Below, one piece after another: positions 1 through 5,057 of a stretch of DNA of 11,858 nt. Both the position numbers and the translations under genes were made by a program. Origin of the DNA: an uncultured Eubacteriales bacterium (GTDB lineage Bacteria > Bacillota > Clostridia > Oscillospirales > Acutalibacteraceae). The stretch's first letter is position 1, and each line of letters starts with the position of its first letter. The stretch lies in assembly GCA_900320925.1 (NCBI GenBank), contig ONUD01000255.1, positions 1 to 11,858 of the forward strand. Reading direction: 5' to 3'. The notes beneath the pieces are model-generated. The model was not told the origin of the DNA, searched no databases, and saw only the letters and a program-made list of their open reading frames with translations.

Positions 1-99
1 AAGTCCGTCTTTGACAAGCAGTTCAAATATCGCCCATGCCCCGTACAATAAAATACAGTAGATGACCAATGTTATGGTCAGTTTTCGATTCTTTATCAT
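1..99 (-). CDS. Membrane protein, N-terminal fragment (first 33 codons)
   Basis: An open frame begins with ATG at 99-97, three bases after the stop of the preceding gene, and runs off the left edge of the window. A GAGG ribosome binding site at 109-106, overlapping the end of that gene, lies 6 bases before the ATG. The 33 visible residues start with a basic stretch (MIKNRK), followed by a hydrophobic helix of about 19 residues (ITLVIYCILLYGAWAIFEL). This is typical of a first transmembrane segment, with positive residues inside the cell. The LLYGxWAIFELL pattern resembles from memory the start of CPBP-family (CAAX protease-like) membrane proteins, but 33 residues cannot establish this and no catalytic motif is visible. 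It is the last visible member of the operon. Confidence is good that it is a real gene and low for any family. Confidence 0.7.
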   Translation of the reverse strand, partial: MIKNRKLTITLVIYCILLYGAWAIFELLVKDGL

Positions 100-102
100 A
101 GC

Positions 103-1203
103 TTACCTCACAATATAATCATCGCTGACCTGAAAAATCATATCCGTCAGTACAAGATGTTCGGGCTTGCTGCCATCTGCCAATGCTTTTTGAACGGCAT
201 CAAATCCTGCACTGGCATACAGCAGACTTTCAAATGTTTTTTTACTCACCACACCCTTGTCCAGTGCTTTGGAAACCGCATTGGCAATCGGGTAATAATC
301 CGCCAACTGTGTTTTGTAGAAAGTAAAGAGATTTCCCCTGACCTCTATCTTCACTGCTTCCGAAAAACGTACTTCTTGCAGTGCCAGCTCCGTGCAGATT
401 TCAGGGACAAAGTTGACAATATCCTGTGCCAGCGTCCTGTCACCGAGGAATTCTGCCAGTGCAGGAAGATAATATTCCTGCTTGCCGTCATGCAGCACCT
501 TTTCATACAGCATCAGTGCTTTTTCCACGGCATCATCAATTTCTGCATGGGTATAAGGATAGTCCCACAAGGTTTCCCTGTCCTGCCTGAGCAGAAAAAA
601 CTGCTTATGGGAAGCAAACTCCTTATTGTGCCAAGCTTTTGCCATATCCTCCACGATTTTACTCAGACTGTCAATTTTCGTATCGTTGATACGGCACTCG
701 CCTGTGACATAACCGTCGTTTCCTGCATTGGCGGCATAGATTTTGATATAGCATATCTCCTGATTGCCGATTCTTTTCAGAATCTCGTCTTTCAGGACAT
801 GCCAATACAGTTGGATATCGGCAGGCACTTCCTTGCCGATGGCCACAATGTTGCCCAGATACAGCTTCCAGCGGTGCAGTCCGAGAAAATCGCTGTCCGC
901 CTCACGGGCATTGATGTCATTCATCATTGCCTGCACGGCTTCCAAGATACCGAACAGAAAGCCGCCCTGTGCCATTCCCACGGCGGCTTTCTGGTCTTTC
1001 CCCAGTGCAGAGGACACTTCAAAAATTTCATTCTTCCATTCAGGAGAATAGAGGTGATAGCCCAGTGTGGCAAGATTGTCTTTCAGCTGGTACACTTCGG
1101 GCATGACGGCAACATTGACAGACGGCAGGATCACTCTGTCACCGCTGACAAAACTGCCCTCACAGCACTTATGCAAATCTTGAATAATATCATTCCTGTC
1201 CAT
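103..1203 (-). CDS. Uncharacterised 366-residue protein downstream of nadD
   Basis: I do not recognise this protein with certainty. It looks soluble: no signal peptide and no membrane helix. Residues 1-210 hold a mixed alpha/beta region with a Gly/Ala-rich hydrophobic helix at about 72-94 (GMAQGGFLFGILEAV), a WKLYLGN segment near 112-118, and strands around 150-158 (ICYIKIYA) followed by GECRIN at 168-173. After a turn rich in aromatic residues (LWDYPYTH, 212-219), residues 220-366 are mostly predicted helix. The first half faintly recalls the DUF6348 type of protein, from memory and unverified. An ATG at 1209 overlaps the nadD stop, but the GAGG site at 1214-1211 is only 1 base from it and 7 bases from the ATG at 1203, so the second ATG is preferred. 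Tight coupling to nadD implies co-expression, not a shared function. Confidence 0.85.
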   Translation of the reverse strand: MDRNDIIQDLHKCCEGSFVSGDRVILPSVNVAVMPEVYQLKDNLATLGYHLYSPEWKNEIFEVSSALGKDQKAAVGMAQGGFLFGILEAVQAMMNDINAREADSDFLGLHRWKLYLGNIVAIGKEVPADIQLYWHVLKDEILKRIGNQEICYIKIYAANAGNDGYVTGECRINDTKIDSLSKIVEDMAKAWHNKEFASHKQFFLLRQDRETLWDYPYTHAEIDDAVEKALMLYEKVLHDGKQEYYLPALAEFLGDRTLAQDIVNFVPEICTELALQEVRFSEAVKIEVRGNLFTFYKTQLADYYPIANAVSKALDKGVVSKKTFESLLYASAGFDAVQKALADGSKPEHLVLTDMIFQVSDDYIVR

Positions 1204-1205
1204 TG

Positions 1206-1811
1206 TCATACCTCTTTTCTGTAAAGTCCATTTTGCAGGATGTAGGCTTCCACTTCGGGTGTGACCAATCCTGCAATGCTTTTTCCCTGTGCCACACGGT
1301 TTCGGATTTGCGTGGAGGATACGGTCATGATAGGTGCATTGAGGATTTCCGTTTTCGCTCCCCGTGTATGCAGGTATGCCGCCTGTTGCTCCAGACGGGA
1401 AATGTCATCATCATTTCTTGGAACACCGCAGACCGTGGCAAGAGAAAAGATGATTTCAGGGTGTTTCCATTCATGGATGGTCATGAACATATCCGCCCCC
1501 GTTATCAGGAACAATTGGTCATTCGGGTATATGGTGTGCAATTCCTGCAAGGTAAGATAGGTATAGCTTGCCCCCTGCCTTTGAATCTCCATGTCGCTCA
1601 CTTCGGCAAACGGCAGGTCTTTCACCGCCAGACGGCACATGGCCAATCGTTGTTCCGGCAATACAGAAGTATCCCTCTGCTTGTGCGGAGGGATATAGGT
1701 AGGAATCATCAATACTTTGTCAAGAGATAATGCTTTTGCCCATGCCTGTACCAGCATGAGATGTCCTGTATGAATCGGATTAAAGCTGCCGCCGAACATT
1801 GCCACTTTCAT
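1206..1811 (-). CDS. nadD: Nicotinate-nucleotide adenylyltransferase NadD
   Basis: NadD joins ATP and nicotinate mononucleotide to give deamido-NAD and pyrophosphate, the penultimate step of NAD synthesis in the cytosol. The 201-residue protein has the usual family length. It begins with the nucleotidyltransferase loop GGSFNPIHTGHL (residues 7-18), which includes the HxGH signature (H14-H17). It ends with the second signature SSTQIR (165-170), which contacts the ATP phosphates, and a LVTPEVEAYI helix typical of bacterial NadD. The ATG overlaps the stop of the preceding yhbY gene as ATGA, with an AAAGGA site 8 bases upstream, so translation is probably coupled. In many Firmicutes nadD is followed by yqeK and rsfS; here an unrelated gene follows. 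Confidence 0.97.
   Translation of the reverse strand: MKVAMFGGSFNPIHTGHLMLVQAWAKALSLDKVLMIPTYIPPHKQRDTSVLPEQRLAMCRLAVKDLPFAEVSDMEIQRQGASYTYLTLQELHTIYPNDQLFLITGADMFMTIHEWKHPEIIFSLATVCGVPRNDDDISRLEQQAAYLHTRGAKTEILNAPIMTVSSTQIRNRVAQGKSIAGLVTPEVEAYILQNGLYRKEV
1211..1214 (-). promoter_or_regulatory. Ribosome binding site of the 366-residue protein
   Basis: GAGG in the last codons of nadD. It is 1 base before the ATG at 1209 and 7 bases before the ATG at 1203, which favours the latter as the start. Confidence 0.7.
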
Positions 1812-2122
1812 TTTTGCTTTCCTTTCCCTGCTTTTGGCAGTTCAATCTTGGGTTCTTTTTGGTTGCGGCGGAACAGTACAAATTTTGCTCCTATCACCTG
1901 CACGACTTCCGCAGATGTTGCCAGTGCCAATTGTTCGGCAATTTCTCTGGCCGTTGTGCCTGCGGTTTCCAGCACCTTGCCCTTGACCAGTTCCCGTGCG
2001 GTAAGGGCATCATCGGCTTGTTTGGCAATGTTATCACTCATGCCGCCCTTGCCGACCATCAGTATGGTATCCTCGTCCACTGCCAATGAACGCAGGAACG
2101 CTCTTTGTTTACTCGTCAGCAT
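1808..2122 (-). CDS. yhbY: YhbY-family (CRM domain) ribosome-associated RNA-binding protein
   Basis: A 104-residue single-domain CRS1/YhbY (CRM) protein. Family members bind pre-50S ribosomal particles and are thought to help 23S rRNA maturation. The sequence starts MLTSKQRAFLRSLA, carries the GKGG loop (residues 24-27, VGKGGMSDN) that marks the RNA-binding face, and has a conserved IGAKFVLFRRN strand before a short basic tail (KAGKGKQK). The start is set at the ATG at 2122: its AAGGA site at 2135-2131 is 8 bases away. A TTG at 2128 is also in frame, but its spacing is too short. The stop of the pyrophosphatase gene (2127-2125) lies just upstream of the chosen start. Placement directly before nadD is common in Firmicutes (yqeI in Bacillus). 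Confidence 0.95.
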   Translation of the reverse strand: MLTSKQRAFLRSLAVDEDTILMVGKGGMSDNIAKQADDALTARELVKGKVLETAGTTAREIAEQLALATSAEVVQVIGAKFVLFRRNQKEPKIELPKAGKGKQK

Positions 2123-2124
2123 CG

Positions 2125-2724
2125 TCAAATTCCTTTCACCTTTTCTTCAAGCATGGCTGTCAACTGTTTCAAAGCCCTGCCCCTGTGGCTGATGACATCT
2201 TTCTGGTTAGCGGACAGTTCCGCAAAGGTCTTGTTGCCCTCCACGAAAAAAATCGGATCATAGCCAAACCCGTTTGTTCCTCTGGGGGCATAGCCGATCA
2301 TGCCGTCACATCTTCCCTCTGCAAACAGTGTTTCTCCATTGGGAAAACAGCAGCACAGCACACATTCAAAATAAGCACTGCGGTCTGTACTGCCCGACTG
2401 CATCAGTTCTGTCAAAAGCTTGTTGATTTTCTGTTCATCGGTGGCACCCTCACCGGCATACCTTGCCGAATACACCCCCGGCTTCCCGTTCAGGGCATTC
2501 ACGCACAAGCCGGAATCATCGGCAATGGCAGGATAGCCTGTCGTTTTGCAGGCCGCTTTGGCTTTCAGTTCCGCATTTTCCGCAAAGGTTGTTCCTGTTT
2601 CCTCCACTTCTTCCAACGTAAAGCCTAACTGCTTGGCGGTCTTGACATAAATATCCAGCGGCTTTAAAATTCTTTCCAGCTCTTCCAGTTTTTTTTGATT
2701 GTTCGATGCAAGCACAAAAATCAT
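2125..2724 (-). CDS. rdgB: XTP/dITP diphosphatase (RdgB/HAM1 family)
   Basis: This enzyme hydrolyses non-canonical purine triphosphates (XTP, ITP, dITP) to monophosphates and so keeps them out of DNA and RNA. The 199-residue product matches the family length of about 200. Visible motifs are SNNQKK (7-12), EEVEETG (38-44, metal binding), the catalytic ADDSGL (68-73), GVYSARYAG (83-91), the base-binding RGTNGFGYDPIF (148-159) and SHRGRAL (179-185). Starting at the ATG at 2724 gives the canonical N-terminus and a GGAGG site 6 bases upstream. It also forms an ATGA overlap with the ftsY stop. A longer start at 2745 would add seven atypical residues and is rejected. A cysteine cluster (CVLCCC, 121-126) is unusual for the family. 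Confidence 0.96.
   Translation of the reverse strand: MIFVLASNNQKKLEELERILKPLDIYVKTAKQLGFTLEEVEETGTTFAENAELKAKAACKTTGYPAIADDSGLCVNALNGKPGVYSARYAGEGATDEQKINKLLTELMQSGSTDRSAYFECVLCCCFPNGETLFAEGRCDGMIGYAPRGTNGFGYDPIFFVEGNKTFAELSANQKDVISHRGRALKQLTAMLEEKVKGI
2131..2135 (-). promoter_or_regulatory. Ribosome binding site of yhbY
   Basis: AAGGA, 8 bases before the ATG at 2122 and too close to the alternative TTG at 2128. It lies in the last codons of the diphosphatase gene. Confidence 0.7.
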
Positions 2725-3929
2725 ACTTCTCCTCCCTTTCTCCACTGCTCCAGCCAGTCATCATCGGCAGGTGTTTCTTCCTGCACGGTACTCCAGTTAT
2801 ATTTTTTCGCACGATTTTTGCGTTCCTCGGCACGTTTTTTCTTTTCTTCGGCTTTTTCCGCTTCAAGGGCAGCCTTTTCTTCGGCTTCAGCGGCAAGCTC
2901 TTCCTCAGTTTTCGTTGCTTCCTCTGCTTTTTCGGCTTCCGCTTCCGCATCAATTTTTGCCCAGATATCCTCTGTAGCAGGCTTTTGCTCCTTTTCTTCG
3001 GCAGGTGCTTCCACATACTCGTCTGCACCGAACAAGGCTCTTGCAAATTCATCGGGGTCAAACGGCTGCAAATCGTCAATCTGCTCGCCGACACCGATAT
3101 ATTTCACGGGTACATTCAGTTCTTCCTTGATGGCAAGCACGACACCGCCTTTGGCAGTACCGTCCAGCTTTGTCAGAACGATACCTGTAATACCTGCGGC
3201 ATTTTTAAATTCCTTGGTCTGGTTCACGGCATTTTGTCCCGTGGTCGCATCCAGTACCAACAGTACTTCCTTATCGGCATCGGGCAGTTCACGGTCAATG
3301 ATACGATTGATTTTTTCCAGTTCCGCCATCAGATTTTTCTTATTATGCAGTCTGCCCGCCGTATCAACGATGATAATATCGCTTCCCTTTGCCTTGGCAG
3401 AGGAAATGGAATCAAACACCACTGCGGCAGGGTCTGCTCCCTCGCCCTGCTTGATAATATCGGCACCTGCACGGTCTGCCCATATCTGAAGCTGTTCGAT
3501 GGCGGCGGCACGGAAGGTATCAGCGGCGGCAAGCGTTACTTTTTTACCCTGACGCACGAAATTCGCTGCCATCTTGCCGATGGTGGTGGTCTTTCCGACG
3601 CCGTTCACACCGATGACCAGTATCACGGACGGTTTGGTATCCACTTTCAGGGGCTGACCGCCTTTCAGCATTTCACTGATGACCTCTGCCAGCAGGTCAT
3701 TGATTTTAGCCGGTTCGGTAATGCCCTCTTTTTTGACACGGGCTTTCAGTTCTTCACAGATCCGCTGAGCGGTGTAGATTCCCACATCGCCCATGACCAG
3801 CAGTTCTTCCAGTTCCTCAAACAGTTCATCATCAATTTTGGTAAACGACTTGAGCATGACGTCGATTCTGCCAAAAATCGCATCACGGGTTTTTTTCAAG
3901 CCGTCTTTAATTCTTTCAAAAAAACCCAT
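2721..3929 (-). CDS. ftsY: Signal recognition particle receptor FtsY with C-terminal charged extension
   Basis: FtsY is the SRTP-binding membrane receptor partner of Ffh (an SRP GTPase): it docks ribosome-SRP complexes at the membrane for co-translational insertion. The 402-residue protein begins directly at an amphipathic N-terminal helix (MGFFERIKDGLKKT), followed by the N domain (to about 95) and the G domain. Motifs are the P-loop GVNGVGKTTT (107-116), DTFRAAA (137-143), DTAGR (189-193), TKLD (253-256) and the closing DLQPFDPDEFARALF (286-300). About 102 further residues follow, rich in Ala, Glu and Lys, ending with DDDWLEQWRKGG. Most FtsY proteins with an acidic domain carry it at the N-terminus. 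The start is backed by an AGGAGG site at 3943-3938 overlapping the previous stop. ffh, a neighbour in Bacillus, is not adjacent here. Confidence 0.96.
   Translation of the reverse strand: MGFFERIKDGLKKTRDAIFGRIDVMLKSFTKIDDELFEELEELLVMGDVGIYTAQRICEELKARVKKEGITEPAKINDLLAEVISEMLKGGQPLKVDTKPSVILVIGVNGVGKTTTIGKMAANFVRQGKKVTLAAADTFRAAAIEQLQIWADRAGADIIKQGEGADPAAVVFDSISSAKAKGSDIIIVDTAGRLHNKKNLMAELEKINRIIDRELPDADKEVLLVLDATTGQNAVNQTKEFKNAAGITGIVLTKLDGTAKGGVVLAIKEELNVPVKYIGVGEQIDDLQPFDPDEFARALFGADEYVEAPAEEKEQKPATEDIWAKIDAEAEAEKAEEATKTEEELAAEAEEKAALEAEKAEEKKKRAEERKNRAKKYNWSTVQEETPADDDWLEQWRKGGEV
2731..2735 (-). promoter_or_regulatory. Ribosome binding site of the XTP/dITP diphosphatase gene
   Basis: GGAGG within the final Lys-Gly-Gly codons of ftsY, 6 bases before the ATG at 2724, which overlaps the ftsY stop as ATGA. 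It decides the short start. Confidence 0.8.
2841..3002 (-). repeat. Three copies of a 12-base repeat inside the ftsY tail
   Basis: The plus-strand 12-mer CTTTTCTTCGGC occurs at 2841-2852, 2874-2885 and 2991-3002. On the coding strand each copy reads Ala-Glu-Glu-Lys in frame. The copies are irregularly spaced (about 33 and 117 bases). They fit a low-complexity coding region that grew by slippage or short duplications, not a regulatory or CRISPR repeat. Confidence 0.75.
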
Positions 3930-3937
3930 TTCGGTTC

Positions 3938-3943
3938 CCTCCT
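3938..3943 (-). promoter_or_regulatory. Perfect ribosome binding site of ftsY, overlapping the upstream stop
   Basis: AGGAGG, beginning in the TAG stop of the M50-like gene (3944-3942) and 8 bases before the ftsY ATG. It is the best match to the 16S rRNA tail in the window and suggests that ftsY is well translated even if coupling is weak. Confidence 0.85.
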
Positions 3944-5045
3944 ATTCTGCCAGCTGTGCCGCCAGTGCCATGCACTCCCGTTCCGCCTCGATTTCCACCT
4001 GATAGGGATACGTCAAAGCCGCCTTTTCAAACAAGTCCCTTTGCTTTTGAGCCGCCTGCCTGTCATTCTGATACAGTGCATAGGCATACTGTGTTCTGAT
4101 GATACCCGGATAGTTTGGCATGGCTTTCATGAATTTCTGCAACTCTTGATCCAGATAGCTTTCTATTTTAACTTGATTTTTCTTGCCTGCCAGCTCACAA
4201 AACAGGGCATTGACTTTGAGTAATTGTCGGTGTACCGTGTCGATAGCCGTTTTCCTGCCTAAAAAGTCATCCATCTGTGCCTGTGCTTCGGCATATTTTC
4301 TCTCGTCAAACAGCTTATCACACAGAAACACCGCCATGATACAGCAAATGGTATTTTGCAGTTCCTCGTCTGTGGGCATGGCAAACCATTCATCAGGAAA
4401 ATCTTTGATACGAATCCCCTTTTGCAGCATGATAACTGCCTGCATTTGCAGGTAAAAGGCTTTCCGTGCCTTCGGGGAGCGGGCCATTTCAACGGTGTTT
4501 CTGCCGTCATTCGCCAATCCCGGCAAAGGAAGGGCATTTGTCAGACCTGTCAGCACCCCCAGAATCCCAAACAAAAGGCATACAAAAGCAACATATGCAT
4601 TGTCCCTCACCACAATATACAACACTCCCGACAGGATTGCAAGTAAAAAATTCACTGTCACACCGCCGAGATTATACCAAAAAAAGGGCATTTTGCCGTC
4701 TTTTCTGTCGGGCGGTGCCATGATGCATTGTCCGGCAGTCCCTGACAGCTGGAAATGGTAGAGACGGATCCTGCCATCGTCATCTTTCTGCCACATCAGA
4801 TTGAAAATGCGAAAAGAAACAAATCGATAGCCCGTCAGAAGCCCAAACAGCAGGTGACCTGCCTCATGCAGAAGAATGTGTACAAGCATCATACCCAATG
4901 CCGCCAACACGACACCGAAAGTTCCTAACAGGAAGATACCAAAGTTTTCTTCCCCAAACAGATTGCCGCATAATACACCTATGCCTGCACCGCATAACAG
5001 ATAAAGTAAAACCATCACGATTTTAGAAACTTTTTCCTTTTTCAT
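3942..5045 (-). CDS. M50-type membrane zinc metallopeptidase-like protein
   Basis: A 367-residue membrane protein. A short basic N-terminus is followed by hydrophobic segments at about 8-29 and 35-59. The second runs into the zinc-binding HEAGH (residues 60-64), placed at the membrane as in M50 site-2-protease-type enzymes. Further helices follow at about 122-147 and 150-172. NDG at 179-181 matches the position of the third metal ligand (usually NxxPxxxxDG) in that family. Residues 190-367 are hydrophilic and helical, possibly TPR-like repeats in the cytosol. I see no PDZ domain, so it is not a standard RseP/SpoIVFB copy; its substrate is unknown. The start at 5045 has an AAAGGAG site 5 bases upstream that overlaps the smc stop; a longer start at 5093 inside smc is rejected. 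It lies between smc and ftsY, 12 bases before the latter. Confidence 0.82.
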   Translation of the reverse strand: MKKEKVSKIVMVLLYLLCGAGIGVLCGNLFGEENFGIFLLGTFGVVLAALGMMLVHILLHEAGHLLFGLLTGYRFVSFRIFNLMWQKDDDGRIRLYHFQLSGTAGQCIMAPPDRKDGKMPFFWYNLGGVTVNFLLAILSGVLYIVVRDNAYVAFVCLLFGILGVLTGLTNALPLPGLANDGRNTVEMARSPKARKAFYLQMQAVIMLQKGIRIKDFPDEWFAMPTDEELQNTICCIMAVFLCDKLFDERKYAEAQAQMDDFLGRKTAIDTVHRQLLKVNALFCELAGKKNQVKIESYLDQELQKFMKAMPNYPGIIRTQYAYALYQNDRQAAQKQRDLFEKAALTYPYQVEIEAERECMALAAQLAE

Positions 5046-5050
5046 ATAAA

Positions 5051-5057
5051 CTCCTTT
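5051..5057 (-). promoter_or_regulatory. Ribosome binding site of the M50-like gene, overlapping the smc stop
   Basis: AAAGGAG, beginning in the TAA stop of smc (5058-5056) and lying 5 bases before the ATG at 5045. It decides the start over an in-frame ATG at 5093 within smc. Confidence 0.8.

Larger units (their letters stand above)
2724..3029 (-). other. Ala/Glu/Lys-rich C-terminal tail of FtsY
   Basis: This segment encodes FtsY residues 301-402, beyond the normal end of the GTPase domain. Residues 327-377 are a low-complexity run of A, E and K that would form a long charged single helix or coiled coil: acidic in its first two thirds and basic around KKKRAEERKNRAKK (363-376). Four tryptophans (323, 379, 392, 396) flank it. 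The short motif DWLEQWRKGG at the end is a candidate membrane- or partner-binding site; this is inference. The reading frame is intact and ends exactly at the ATGA junction with the next gene, which argues against a frameshift. Confidence 0.85.

Noticed and set aside
157..1224. Plus-strand open frame of 355 codons opposite the uncharacterised protein
   Set aside because: It is rich in Cys, Phe and His with no motif. The minus-strand frame has a good ribosome binding site, is coupled to nadD and has normal protein composition, so the minus strand is the coding one.
2725..2745. Longer diphosphatase start at 2745
   Set aside because: It lies inside ftsY, adds seven residues absent from the family, and contains the ribosome binding site of the ATG at 2724.
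2724..3029. FtsY tail as a frameshift artefact or fused separate gene
   Set aside because: The tail continues in the same frame without a start signal of its own, has sensible helix-forming composition, and ends exactly at the ATGA junction with the next gene.
2516..3094. Minus-strand frame rich in Lys/Arg overlapping the ftsY tail
   Set aside because: Its KPKK/RKQRK-like repeats are the Ala/Glu/Lys tail read in another frame. It crosses the ftsY-diphosphatase junction and has no start signal.
2706..4223. Long plus-strand open frame of 505 codons opposite ftsY and the M50-like gene
   Set aside because: It spans the junction of two well-supported minus-strand genes, has a Phe/Cys/His-rich composition typical of antisense shadows, and no recognisable domain.
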